Shown here: positions 37,987-47,598 of the stretch, piece by piece
Layout of the letters: every line of letters starts with the position of its first letter
Position numbering within the stretch: position 1 is the first letter of the stretch
Source: DAHUYF01 sp963789275
GTDB lineage: Bacteria > Pseudomonadota > Alphaproteobacteria > ATCC43930 > CGMCC-115725
Direction of reading: 5' to 3'
Length of the DNA stretch: 64,000 bases
NCBI GenBank assembly: GCA_963789275.1
Contig: CAWBKF010000032.1
Location: 62,001-126,000, forward strand
Position numbers and translations under genes: made by a program
The notes under the pieces: generated by a model
Told to the model about the DNA's origin: nothing
Database searches by the model: none
Seen by the model: only the letters and a program-made list of their open reading frames with translations

Positions 37987-38427
37987 GTGGCGGCGCTCAT
38001 CCTGGTCGAGGCCGATGGCTATCTCATGCAGCTTCGCGACCCCGCACGGACATCTGGTATCCCGGCCATTGGGGTCTCTTCGGCGGGGGCGTCGAGCCCG
38101 GGCGAGGATGCGCGTGACGCGCTCGCCCGCGAGCTCAAGGAGGAACTCGAGCTGGAACTGGAGCATGCCGAGTTCTTCGCCCGCTTCGATTTCGATCTCG
38201 CGGGCCTGCGGCTGGAGCGCTATTTCCGCAACTATTATCTCGTTCCGATCACCCGCGCCACCAAGGCGCGGCTGGTCTTGCACGAGGGCGCGGAGATGCG
38301 CGTGTTCTCTGGTGAAGAAATTCTTCAGGAATCTCGTGTAACTCCTTATGATAGTTTTGCTTTGTTCCTGCATTACGCGCGCGCGACGGCTGGCAGCGCC
38401 GGGCTAGGCCGGGGATCGCCCTATTGA
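37987..38427 (+). CDS. Nudix hydrolase, with two compensating indels
   Basis: This protein of about 146 residues carries a Nudix box. As it stands the box is scrambled for 55 bases, but in the alternative frame the same bases read DIWYPGHWGLFGGGVEPG. The original frame then resumes with EDARDALARELKEELEL, giving G-x5-E-x7-RE-L-x-EE with Leu in place of the usual Gly. Two opposite one-base indels near 38045 and 38100 explain this and are hard to explain by evolution. GDP-mannose hydrolase-like Nudix proteins clear or salvage nucleotide sugars; the true substrate is unknown. The start is a GTG. Confidence 0.7.
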   Translation: MAALILVEADGYLMQLRDPARTSGIPAIGVSSAGASSPGEDARDALARELKEELELELEHAEFFARFDFDLAGLRLERYFRNYYLVPITRATKARLVLHEGAEMRVFSGEEILQESRVTPYDSFALFLHYARATAGSAGLGRGSPY

Positions 38428-38438
38428 CCGGGAAATCC

Positions 38439-38468
38439 TTGCGGAATTGAAGGCTTAGCACCTATATA
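38439..38468 (+). promoter_or_regulatory. Candidate sigma-70 promoter before the radical SAM gene
   Basis: TTGCGG at 38439-38444 and TATATA at 38463-38468 are separated by 18 bases. The radical SAM start codon follows 24 bases after the -10. The A+T content is higher here than in the flanks. This is pattern-based only. Confidence 0.35.
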
Positions 38469-38492
38469 GTCGCCGTGAAGGAGCAGTCCCCG

Positions 38493-39543
38493 ATGCGTGA
38501 TTGGTCGAAAGCCGACTGGGTCGACCCGGCCTATAACTGGAAGCCGTTGCCGGTGCCGGACCTGCCGGACCGGCTGCTGGTCGACTTCGCCACGCGCTGC
38601 AACCTGCGCTGCCCGATGTGCCCGGTCTGGGGGCTCGAGGACGATGCCCAGATCGAGCCGCTGAAGGGCGTCATGGCGCTCGATCAGGCGCGCAAGCTGC
38701 TCGACGAGTTCACCACCAAGAAGCCGATGGTGGCGCCCAGCATCTATGGCGAGCCGCTGCTCATCCCGAACATGCGCGAGGTCCTGGGCGAGGTGAAGAA
38801 GCGCGGCATGGCGCTGGCGCTCAACACCAACGGCCTGACCCTCACGGAGAGCATCGCGGAGTTCTTCTGCGAGATCAAAGTCGACAGCGTGATGTTCAGC
38901 ATCGACTGCCGTTACCAAGGAAACGCTGAAGAAGGTACGCAGCGTCGACAAGCTCGAGAAGATCGAGAGCGCGGTCTTCCGCCTGATGAAGGTGCGCGGC
39001 AACCGCGAATATCCGCGCATCGGCGTCTCCTTCACGCGCCAGGACGACAATCGCCACGAGGAGGAGGCCTTCATCGCGCGGTGGGTCGGCGTGGTCGACG
39101 TGGTGCGCATGGGCATCGTCTTCGAGGACGGCAAGTTCCCCGAGATGGCGGAGCCGTCGAAGCGGGTCGCCTGTCCCGTGATCTACAAGACCTTGCCGGT
39201 GCACCATGACGGCAGCGTCAGGCTCTGCTGCCTCGACGGGCTGCGGGCGACGGATATGGGGAATGTGTTCAAGGACGGCGTGCGCGCCGTCTGGCACGGC
39301 GAGGAATTCGCCAAGGCGCGCTATTACCACGAGACCGCCCAGTGGGACAAAGTGCCGTTCTGCAAGCCCTGCAACGGCTGGGCGCAATATGAGTATGACG
39401 AGGAAGTGCGCGACGGGCTGCTGATCCGCCGCTCGCCGGAATACACCTATTACAACGCAATCAAACGGATCGGGAACTGGACGGGCAACCTTCTCGGCGG
39501 GCACAAGCCGCCGCCGCCGGAGTTGCGCCCCGACGCCGCCTGA
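38493..39543 (+). pseudogene. Radical SAM/SPASM protein, one frameshift
   Basis: This protein of about 350 residues binds a 4Fe-4S cluster through CNLRCPMC near residues 31-38 (C-x3-C-x2-C). It has an IYGEPLLIPN strand and LALNTNGLTLT. The frame breaks near 38915, and KVRSVDKLEKIESAVFRLMK continues in another frame. The C-terminal SPASM-like part has CPVIYKTL, VRLCCLDG and FCKPCNGW, so extra clusters are likely. Such enzymes start radical chemistry on peptides, sugars or lipids; the substrate cannot be read from sequence. An AAGGAG site stands nine bases before the chosen ATG. Confidence 0.8.
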
Positions 39544-39561
39544 GGCGGCCCGGCAAGGGCC

Positions 39562-40743
39562 ATGGCGCGTGATATTCCGATCTCCGGCCTGCCGCTGCTG
39601 CTGTACAAGCTGCGCACCGATGGCTTGCCCTGGGTGGCGAGGCGCCTGCGGCGGGAATGGGTAGCTGCCGACCACCCGGCCGGGCCAGGCGCTCTATCGC
39701 GCGGCGCGCGGCGTTCGGCGCGGCATTTGGCCGCTGGCGAATCGCGCGCCGCTGCTGCCCGAGGGCGTGCTCTACGCCTTCTACGATCTCGCCGTCGCGC
39801 CGATCACCTTCGACTTCCTGTGGTTCCTTGTCGGCGCCGAGCTGGCACGCCAACGCGCCGGGCTGCGGCTCGGTCCACGTCGTGATCGTGCCGGGACGCG
39901 AGGCCGGCGTGCGCGAGGAGGACCAGCAGTACGAGCAGGTCGTCGATGCCGCGGCGCGGCGTGCGCGCATCGGCAACATGCTTCTGCCGGCCTGCGCCTT
40001 GCTTCCCAGCATGGCCGGCGTGACGCTGGCGTCCTCGCGCGCGGCGGCGGCGCAGACGGCGGCAGGAGCGGCGGGGCGGGTTTTTCCTGAGCGCTACGAG
40101 CCGGCCTTGCCCCGCTATCCCGATTCGACCGGCCCCTTGCGCGCGGCGCGCGAAGAAGGGGCGACGATCGGCGTGTTGCGGGCCGGCGCCTTCGAGCTCG
40201 ACGCCGTCGAGCGCTGGCTCGCCGCGCGCGGCTGCGGCGGCAAGGTGGTCACCATCACCTTGCGCCGCTATGGCTATATGTCGGCGCGCGACAGCAATCT
40301 GCCGGCCTGGCTGGCTTTTGCCCGCGGCCTCGACCGGGAGCGCTATTCGCCGGTCTTCGTGCCCGATACCGAGCAATGCTACGATGGCATTCCGGCCGAG
40401 CTTGGCGATCTTCCCGGTCTGCGCCGAGGCGGCGGTCAATCTCGGCCTGCGCATGGCGCTTTATGAGCGCGCCCACCTCAATCTCGGCGTCAACAGCGGG
40501 CCGATGGGTTTGTGCTGGCTGAACGAGCGCACGCGCTACATCAACTTCAAGATGCTGACCGACGCCGTGCCGCAGACGACGCCGGAATACATGCGCCATC
40601 TCGGCTATGAGATCGGCGGGCAGCTACCGCGGGCGAAGCCATGGCAGAGATTCGTCTGGGAGGATGACGATCACGAGATTATCGCCCGCGAATTCGCGGC
40701 GGTGGTGGCACTGCTCGAGGTTCGATCCCCTGGCCGGTCTTGA
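39562..40743 (+). pseudogene. Conserved protein of unknown function, about three frameshifts
   Basis: I do not recognise this family. Joined across breaks near 39665, 39875 and 40425 it gives about 395 residues. An N-terminal part includes LYAFYDLAVAPITFDFLWFL. A middle part has KVVTITLRRYGYMSARDSNL and YSPVFVPDTEQCYDG. A well-conserved end has NLGLRMALYERAHLNLGVNS, GPMGLCWLNERTRYINFKM and RFVWEDDDHEIIAREFA. The NSGPM segment recalls the nucleotide-binding end of GT-B enzymes such as GT9, so a glycosyltransferase is possible. It starts 18 bases after the radical SAM gene, so the two probably work together. Confidence 0.5.
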
Positions 40744-40745
40744 TA

Positions 40746-41856
40746 TCAAGGAACGCGTTCGCCCGCCGCGCGAGGCCTGATGTAACGCACTCTCATCGCG
40801 AGGAACGGCTCTTCGATCAGCTTATAGCTCAGCGCGGAGACTGCCACGCTCGCCGGGAAGATGACGAATAAGCCCATCTCGAAGGGCGGCAAGAAGCGAA
40901 GGCGCGCATGCACGGCAACCAGGAAAATAACGGTGTGCCACACATAGAGCGAATAGCTGATCTTGCCGAGGTATGCGAAGGCGCCTGGAAAAGGCACCTG
41001 CCACCTTGACCTGAGATAGATCAACGCAAATCCCGCGAACAGCAGCCCTTCGATCGGGGGCCAGATGACCCACAATGCGCTGCGACTTACGCCATCGGTC
41101 GTCACATGGTCGAAATCATAGTTGAAGAACGAAGGGTGTAGGTGAGCCGCATAGATGATCACGTTCAGCACCATGAAGGCGAGCAGGACGGTCCAGCCGG
41201 GAAGCCGGACGCGACCTGGCTGCATGAATAAATTGCCCGCGAGCATTCCGATCAAAAAGATGTCGAGCGCACCAAAAATGGAAAAATAAGCGATGTCGTG
41301 CGCGGCGCCGTTCAAGAACCAGACGACCGCCCTCAGCCCGATGAGACATGATACCACCGCCGGCACATACCAAGGGCCGTACCGTCGCATGAAGATGAGG
41401 AGGGCAGGAAACAACAGATAGAATTGCAGCTCAATTGCCACGGAGAACAGCACGCCGCCGAACATGCCGTAATGAAGACGATAGAGGTTCGAGATCGGCA
41501 GCAGGGCCAATAAGAAGCCCAGTCCGGCCGATGTCTCACGCGGATCGGGCGTGGCAAAATATCCGAGCGCCACGACGAAGACGAACAGCGGGTAGATCCG
41601 AAGGATGCGGTTGAGATAGAGATTTTACCGCGTCGATCTCCTTTTCATAGGTGATGGCGGCGAGGATCATCCCGCTGATCACCATGAAGAGCGCAACGCC
41701 GGTGTAGCCACGATGAAAAAGCGGCAGCGGAAGCCATTCGGGAGGGGCTCCAATGCTCCGGAACCAAATATCGGCGTGATACTCGATCACGGTGAAAGCC
41801 GCCAAGAATTGGAGATGATCGAGCTTCGCAACGTACCCGATATTCTTGCTTTCCAT
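40746..41856 (-). pseudogene. Acyltransferase-3 family membrane protein, one frameshift
   Basis: This protein of about 370 residues has family motifs LDHLQFLAAFTVIEYHADIW with the conserved histidine, VALFMVISGMILA and, late, YLGKISYSLYVWHTVIFL. The frame is lost near 41625 in an AAAA run. Removing one A restores NLYLNRILRIYPLFVFVVAL, the expected next segment. This is the clearest homopolymer error in the window. GGAAGG precedes the ATG at 41856. It is the third acyltransferase-3 of the locus and again probably O-acylates the glycan. Confidence 0.8.
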
Positions 41857-42001
41857 TTTTCCTTCCTGTTCGACCCTCAACGCAGGCTAACTGGCGATAT
41901 TCCTGGGCGTGCGCTACATTTGCGAGCCACCGATGCCGCCAAAACGGGGCGTCAGGGCGGAGAGAGCGTCGATCCGGCCGCGATCACGCCGCCCGTGCTG
42001 G

Positions 42002-43010
42002 TCACATGAGACCTCGGGTTTCAAGCTCGTACCTCGCCCGTCGCCCCAGCCGCGCCAGGAAGCTCCAGCCCAGCTGCCGCCAGCTCGGGACCAGCAGCGA
42101 CGCTGCGCGCTCGATCGGCAACCGGTCGCCGAGAATCTCGGGAAAGGCCGCCAGCAGATCGAAGGCGGCATCGAGCATGCCGTAGAGATCGAGGATGATG
42201 GCGGTCTTGATGAGCTGATCGGCGGAAGGCGCGATGCGCGGCGCGGCGGGAAAGCTCTCCGGCGAATTCCTCTCGAAGTCGAAGTCCCGGCAGAGCAGCA
42301 GGTTGAACGTGGAGGGCCGCGAAATGCTGGCGAAGCGGGCCGCCGGCCGGCGCAAGCGCCTTGCCCGCTCGGTGAAGGCGCGCAGCGGCGTCCGGTCGTA
42401 GGCGAGATTGAACAGCAGCAGCCCCGCTGGCAGCAACGCGCTATAGCACGCCCAGAAATGGGTGTGAGGCATCGTCGGGCTGAGGTTGAAATTGGTCTCG
42501 ATTTCGACGCCGAGGACGCCGCCCTGCGCCAGCGTCGCGCGCGCGCCGCGCAGGATCTCGGGCTCGGCGCCTTCGCAGTCGATCTTGATGAAATCCGGCA
42601 GCGGAACGACACCCTCGGCGACCAGCGTGTCGAGGCGGTTGATCGGGACGGCGCGACGCGCAAGCGTGTTCTCGACGCCGGGATCGACGGCGTAGCGCGA
42701 TTGACCCGCCTGCGGATAGAGCGAGCTGCTCTGGCTGACGCTTTGGACATGGAGCGTTCGCTCGCCATCCTCGTCGCCGAGCGCCTGGGCGAAATACCGG
42801 CGCCCTGGCCTGGCCCTGCGCCACCAGCGGGCGGATCGCCTCTTCCAGCGCGTCGAAGCCATAGACCCTGAGCTGATCGCCCAGCGCTTCCCAGCGCGGG
42901 TGAATGCCGCCCTGGACACCGATATCGACGAGCGTGAAGGGGCTGTCGAGCAGGCGGGCGCCAACCACCCAGCGGGTGAAGCGCGGCGTGGGGTTGTAGT
43001 AGAGATGCAT
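42002..43010 (-). pseudogene. FkbM-family methyltransferase, one frameshift
   Basis: This protein of about 335 residues starts MHLYYNPTPRFTRWVVGARL, with a glycine-rich SAM site TLVDIGVQGGIHPRWEAL. The frame breaks near 42800, and GDEDGERTLHVQSVSQSSSL continues in another frame. The family signature DFIKIDCEGAEPEILRGA is intact near the middle. An extra 130 residues follow the usual FkbM domain and are of unknown role. FkbM enzymes O-methylate sugars or polyketides. It lies 55 bases after the Gfo/Idh gene on the same strand, at the end of the heptose group. Confidence 0.8.
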
Positions 43011-43065
43011 TGATCGAGCCTGCCTCTTGGCGTCCGCGATCGCTAGCGGGCGGCGGGCGGCGCGC

Positions 43066-43989
43066 TCATCCCGTTGCCAGCGCCTGGCGCGCAAGGCCGC
43101 TCAGGAGCCCGCTGAGCAGCATGTCGGTCTCGATATTGCCGGGGCCGCCGGCCTGGCAGAGCCGCCTGAAATGCTGGTATTCCGCGACCCAGGTCGGGTC
43201 GGATTGGATGAGCGTCACCGCTTCCTCGGGTGGCCTGCCGCTCGGCAGCACGCGCATGCGCCGGGTGAAGGTCGACGGGCCCCACTTGCACAGCGACTCG
43301 ATGTGCGCGCTGCCGCGCTCGCCATAGATGTCGCAGGTGAAGTGGTTGCGCCAGGACAGCAGCGTGATCTCCATCTCCAGCAGCGGCGTGCCCCGCGCGC
43401 CGAAGATGATGTGGTCGAACGCCTGATTCTCGAAGCGGTCGGCGGACCAGACGGTGAAAGGCGCGTCGAACCTGCCGAACCAGAAGAGCGCGGTGTCGAG
43501 CAGGTGCGAACCGAGATCGGGCAGCACGCCGGCGCCCTTGTCGCGCCAGGGCGAGTTGCGCACGTCCCGCGCGGTGCCGTTGCCGTAGAACATGCGGCAA
43601 TGATAAATCGCGCCGAGCTCGCCCGATTCGATCGTCTGCTTCATGCGCACGAAATGCGGCTCGAAACGGTGATTATAGGCGGTATAGCAGACCGCGCCGG
43701 ATTGCTTTGCCGCGAGGCGCAGCCGCTCGAGCGACGCGGGCTCGGCGGCGAGCAGCGGCTTCTCCACCAGCACATGCTTGCCGTTTTCCAGCAGGTAGGC
43801 GAGGAGCTCGAGCTTCGCCTCGTCGGGCGTGCAGACCAGCGCGGCATCGTAGGAGGCCAGCGGCACCTGCTGCACCGAGCGGAAATCGGCGCCGTCGATG
43901 ACGGGATCGACGGTGGCGACCGCATCGGCGCCGGCAACGGCGCGGCGCTTGCGTCCCTGGATGCCGAGGCCGACGATGATGACGCGCAT
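43066..43989 (-). CDS. Gfo/Idh/MocA-family sugar oxidoreductase
   Basis: This 307-residue protein has the NAD(P) motif VIIVGLGIQGRKRRAV, the family lysine in HVLVEKPLLA and AYNHRFEPHFVRMK, followed by a C-terminal beta-sheet domain with GAGVLPDLGSHLLDTALFWF. The His in GSHLLD is the usual active-site residue. Members oxidise or reduce sugar rings, often at C3 of nucleotide sugars. It follows the HldE-like gene after 20 bases, so a heptose nucleotide is a reasonable substrate guess. The start ATG at 43989 is the first codon of the domain. Confidence 0.85.
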   Translation of the reverse strand: MRVIIVGLGIQGRKRRAVAGADAVATVDPVIDGADFRSVQQVPLASYDAALVCTPDEAKLELLAYLLENGKHVLVEKPLLAAEPASLERLRLAAKQSGAVCYTAYNHRFEPHFVRMKQTIESGELGAIYHCRMFYGNGTARDVRNSPWRDKGAGVLPDLGSHLLDTALFWFGRFDAPFTVWSADRFENQAFDHIIFGARGTPLLEMEITLLSWRNHFTCDIYGERGSAHIESLCKWGPSTFTRRMRVLPSGRPPEEAVTLIQSDPTWVAEYQHFRRLCQAGGPGNIETDMLLSGLLSGLARQALATG

Positions 43990-44009
43990 GGCTGGCGGCC
44001 TTCGCGGGC

Positions 44010-45560
44010 TCAATGCCGGTAATCGGCCCGCTTCTCGAGCGTATCGATACGGTGCAGCACGTCCGCGCGCGAGACCGGCAGATTGCCGTCGATCTCGCAC
44101 TCGATCGCGGCGGCGAGCGAACCCAGCACCGTCGCGGCAACCTCGTCGCCGTCGGCGACCATCGACAGGGTCGCATAGGCGAGGAGCGCGTCGCCCGCGC
44201 CCACCGCGTCCACCACCCGCTCGACGAAGGTGTCGACGACGAAGAAGGAGCGCAGATCGTTGCCCTTGCCCGGCCGGCAGGTGAGGACGCCGCGGTCGCC
44301 GAGCTTGAGCATGACCATGCGGCAGGCGGCCTGCTCGTGGAGTTGGGCGGCGAGCGGCCGCACGCCCGTATCCTGGTCGGCCATCGAGAAGCGGGCCTCG
44401 CGCTCGTTGGGCGTGACCAGGTCGAAGCCCTTGAAGTCGAGGATGTTGCCCCAGCGGCTCGCCACCTGGCTGTCGGCGACACGGAAGGCGCCGGACGGGA
44501 TGGCCTCGATCAGGCTTGGAATGGTGCGGCGATTGAAGATGCCGTGGCGGAAATCGCTGAACACCACGGCCTGAGCCGGCGTCTTTCGGATCTGCTCGGC
44601 GAAGGTCTCCAGGATGTGGTCGGAGATCGAGCGGTTGTCGAGCGTGTCGACCTTGAGCAGCCGGTAGTCGCCGCAGACGAAAGCGTTCTTCTGGGTGGTA
44701 GGACGGGTGCGATCAATGATCGGCATCACGCTCACGCCGAGCTTTGCCAATCCCTCCAGCACGTAATCCTTGAGCGGGTCGTCGCCCAGCACGGTCGAGA
44801 AGGTGACCTTGGCGCCCGCGGTCGCCAGATGCGCGGCGACGATGGCGGCGCCGCCGATGAAGTCCTGACGGCTGTCGAACCGCACGCTCGCGGTCGGCGT
44901 CTTGGTCATGCCGCCGATCATCGTGGTGTGGGTGAGGCTGTCGACGATGGTATCGCCGACGACATGGACCTCGATGCCGGTGAACCTGTCGAGCACGGCG
45001 CGCAACCGGTCGAAGTCCAGCCCCTCCGCCTGCATCAGGATGAGCAGCTTGTCGATCGAGATGTCCGGCGGCCCGGATTCGATCAACGCCGATGAGGAGT
45101 AGACGATGTCGCCGGGGGTGAACAGGATCTCGCCGCCGTAGCTCTCGATCGTCTCCACCTCCTGCTGCGTCTTGGGATGGAGGCCGTTATCCTGGTACTC
45201 GTAGCCCTTGGCGAAGAAATCCGGCTGGATGCGGCCAAGGTTGCTGATCGGCGTCGCTTCCTCGTCGATGATGACGTAGTCGACCATCTCGAGCGCCGCG
45301 AGGTTGAGCGCGCGCAGCTCCTGCGGCACGAAGGGGCGGTACTGCGCCTTGTGGATGTGCTTGTCGGCGGTGAGGCTGGCGATCAGGATATCGGCCTTGC
45401 TCTTGGCATAGAGCAGATGGCGGATATGGCCGGGATGAACCAGATCGAAGACGCCGTGGCACATCACCACGGTCTTCTTGCGCGGCCGCTTGCCGACGGC
45501 TCGGACGAGCTCCTCGACCGACTTGACCTTGTAGGCGTATTTGTCGGAAATCGTGTTCAT
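44010..45560 (-). CDS. HldE-like heptose-phosphate kinase/nucleotidyltransferase with swapped domain order
   Basis: This 516-residue bifunctional protein has its domains in the reverse of E. coli HldE. The nucleotidyltransferase is N-terminal (residues about 28-165, with HGVFDLVHPGHIRHLLYAK holding the HxGH motif). The PfkB-type kinase is C-terminal (about 195-510), with DFIGGAAIVAAHLATAG, VVFSDFRHGIFNRRT, and the catalytic aspartate in VVDAVGAGDALLAYATLS. It should phosphorylate heptose 7-phosphate at C1 and, after GmhB action, form an ADP- or GDP-heptose. Its start overlaps the upstream epimerase by four bases. Neighbouring GmhA-like, GmhB-like and transaldolase genes fit this role. The exact sugar and nucleotide are unproven. 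Confidence 0.8.
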   Translation of the reverse strand: MNTISDKYAYKVKSVEELVRAVGKRPRKKTVVMCHGVFDLVHPGHIRHLLYAKSKADILIASLTADKHIHKAQYRPFVPQELRALNLAALEMVDYVIIDEEATPISNLGRIQPDFFAKGYEYQDNGLHPKTQQEVETIESYGGEILFTPGDIVYSSSALIESGPPDISIDKLLILMQAEGLDFDRLRAVLDRFTGIEVHVVGDTIVDSLTHTTMIGGMTKTPTASVRFDSRQDFIGGAAIVAAHLATAGAKVTFSTVLGDDPLKDYVLEGLAKLGVSVMPIIDRTRPTTQKNAFVCGDYRLLKVDTLDNRSISDHILETFAEQIRKTPAQAVVFSDFRHGIFNRRTIPSLIEAIPSGAFRVADSQVASRWGNILDFKGFDLVTPNEREARFSMADQDTGVRPLAAQLHEQAACRMVMLKLGDRGVLTCRPGKGNDLRSFFVVDTFVERVVDAVGAGDALLAYATLSMVADGDEVAATVLGSLAAAIECEIDGNLPVSRADVLHRIDTLEKRADYRH

Positions 45561-46567
45561 GCTGGCTGCTTCGATCCGAGATAGTCGAACCAAGTGCGGG
45601 TGGCGCGGGCGATCGATTCCGGATCCCAGAGCGGCGCGTCGCGCCATTTGTCGATCTCCGCCATCATCCGCCGCACGCCCTCGTCGAAGGGGATGCGCGG
45701 CTGCCAGCCGAGCTCGCTCGTGATCTTGGTGATGTCCGCCCAGGTGACGTCCGGCTCGCCCGGACGTTTCGGGATGTAGGTGACGGTGCCGCCGATCAGC
45801 TCGACGAGGCGGTTCACCGATTGCGGGTTGCCGGCGCCGAGATTCCAGACGCGGCCGGTGAGGGGGGTCTCGGCGGCCCGCAGGAACGCCTCGGCCACGT
45901 CGCTGGCATAAAGGAAATCGCGGCGCTGCGTGCCGTCGCCGACCACGGTGAAAGGCTTGCCGGCGAGCTTCTGCTTGAAGAACACGCCAAAGACCGCGCC
46001 ATAGGCGCCCGTGGTGCGCACCCGCGTGCCATAGGCGTTGAAGATGCGGATGGCGTTCACCGGCAGCCGGTACACCTGATGCCAGTGAAAGGCCGCCTGC
46101 TCGCCTTGATATTTCGACAGCGCATAGGGGTATTGCGGGGCGATCGGATGATCCTCCCGCGTCGGCGTCGCCGCCAGCCCGTAACATGAGGAGGAGGCGG
46201 CATAGACCAGTTTCTGCACGCCTGCCGCACGTGCCGCCTCAAGCACGCGGACCGTGCCCTGGACGTTGGTCGACATGTAGTCGGTGGGCCGCTCGATCGA
46301 CGGCACGATGTCGCCGATGCCGGCAAAGTGGAACACGTAGGTCGCGCCGGCGAAGATCCGCGAGTCCGGCTCGATGTCGCGGATGTCGACGCGTTCCAAG
46401 GTGAGATCGGCGTTGCCGCCATGATGCGCCAGATTGCTCTCGCGGCCGCCCACGAGGTTGTCGACCACGCGGACGCGGCAGCCGCGCGCCAGCAGGCAGT
46501 CGACCATGTGGCTGCCGATGAAGCCGGCGCCGCCGGTGACGACCGCGACGGCGGGCGCCGCCGTCAT
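45557..46567 (-). CDS. NAD-dependent nucleotide-sugar epimerase/dehydratase
   Basis: This 336-residue extended SDR has VVTGGAGFIGSHMVDCLLA, FHFAGIGDIVPSIERP, an AASSSCYG strand and the catalytic YALSKYQGEQAAF pair. RIFNAYGTRVRTTGAYGAVF and TQRRDFLYASDVAEAF place it in the UDP-glucose epimerase / GDP-sugar dehydratase branch. In this operon an epimerase acting on a nucleotide heptose (HldD-like step or a 4-epimerisation) is likely. It overlaps both neighbours by four bases, so translation is coupled to the upstream epimerase and to the HldE-like gene. Confidence 0.85.
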   Translation of the reverse strand: MTAAPAVAVVTGGAGFIGSHMVDCLLARGCRVRVVDNLVGGRESNLAHHGGNADLTLERVDIRDIEPDSRIFAGATYVFHFAGIGDIVPSIERPTDYMSTNVQGTVRVLEAARAAGVQKLVYAASSSCYGLAATPTREDHPIAPQYPYALSKYQGEQAAFHWHQVYRLPVNAIRIFNAYGTRVRTTGAYGAVFGVFFKQKLAGKPFTVVGDGTQRRDFLYASDVAEAFLRAAETPLTGRVWNLGAGNPQSVNRLVELIGGTVTYIPKRPGEPDVTWADITKITSELGWQPRIPFDEGVRRMMAEIDKWRDAPLWDPESIARATRTWFDYLGSKQPA

Positions 46568-47559
46568 TTCGCCCCGATCTTCTTCATGGTGCGGACGTTG
46601 TAGTACCAGTCGTTGTCGAAGCCGTCGTCGAGCAGGTGGTTGCGAAAGGCGCGGGCGATGTCGCGCACCGCATCCTCGATCGTCCGCCGCGGCCGGAACC
46701 CGAGCACCCGCAGGATCTTGTCCGAGTTCACATGATAGGAGCGATTGTCGTTGGACGGCGTCGTGACGATGTCGATCTTGCTCTTCTCCGGGAATTCCTC
46801 GGCGACGATCTTCTGCACCATGAGCGCGATATTGGCGATCGAATGGTTCTCGAAGCCGATATTGAAGACCTCGCCATGGATCTTCTCGTGCGGCGCCTTC
46901 AGCATCAACTCGTAGGCGTCCACCATGTCTTCGATATGCAGATTGGGACGCATCTGAGTGCCGCCGAAGACGGTGATCACGCCCTTGTTGACCGCGTGGT
47001 TGGTCAGGATGTTGACCGACAGGTCGAGGCGGGTGCGCGGGCTGTAGCCGCAGACGGTCGCCGGCCGGATGGTGACGGCGGTGAAGTCGTCGGCTTTGTG
47101 CTTCCACAGCAGCGGCTCGCACATGCCCTTGAACTTGTTGTAGAGCGTGAGCGGCACCAGCGGATGCTCCTCGGTCACTTCCGGCGAGTTGCTGACGCCA
47201 TAGACCGAGCTCGAGGAGCAGTAGACGAAGCGCTTCACGCCGGCCTTCTTGGCGGCGACGACCATCGGCTCGAAGCAATCGTAATTGATCGTCTTGGACA
47301 GGTTCTCGTCGAGCTCGAAGCTGGCATCGTTGGAGATGCAGGCCAGATGCAGCACTGCGTCCTGGCCCTTGAACGCCTCGGTGAGCTTCGCCGTGTCGCG
47401 GATGTCGCCCTTGATCACCCGCAGCTTCGGGTCGTTCGGCAGGCGGCAGCCGAAGAACAGCGTGTCATAGACCGTGACGTCATAGCCCGCGGCGAGCAGG
47501 CGCGGCGTCAGCACGTGGCCGACATAGCCGGCCCCCCCCGTAACCAGTACCTTCTGCAT
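46564..47559 (-). CDS. NAD-dependent epimerase/dehydratase
   Basis: This 331-residue extended SDR has VLVTGGAGYVGHVLTPRLLA, DAVLHLACISNDASFELDEN, CSSSSVYGVSNSPEVTEEHP and the catalytic YNKFKGMCEPLL. It belongs to a group common in surface-sugar loci that differs from the neighbouring epimerase, with a long C-terminal part ending VRTMKKIGAK. It lies 39 bases after the transaldolase gene. With the next gene it probably performs two steps on one nucleotide sugar, such as dehydration then epimerisation. Confidence 0.82.
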   Translation of the reverse strand: MQKVLVTGGAGYVGHVLTPRLLAAGYDVTVYDTLFFGCRLPNDPKLRVIKGDIRDTAKLTEAFKGQDAVLHLACISNDASFELDENLSKTINYDCFEPMVVAAKKAGVKRFVYCSSSSVYGVSNSPEVTEEHPLVPLTLYNKFKGMCEPLLWKHKADDFTAVTIRPATVCGYSPRTRLDLSVNILTNHAVNKGVITVFGGTQMRPNLHIEDMVDAYELMLKAPHEKIHGEVFNIGFENHSIANIALMVQKIVAEEFPEKSKIDIVTTPSNDNRSYHVNSDKILRVLGFRPRRTIEDAVRDIARAFRNHLLDDGFDNDWYYNVRTMKKIGAK

Positions 47560-47598
47560 AGCGGTGTCAGTTCTCCAGAGTTCGGCGAGGCGGCGGCT

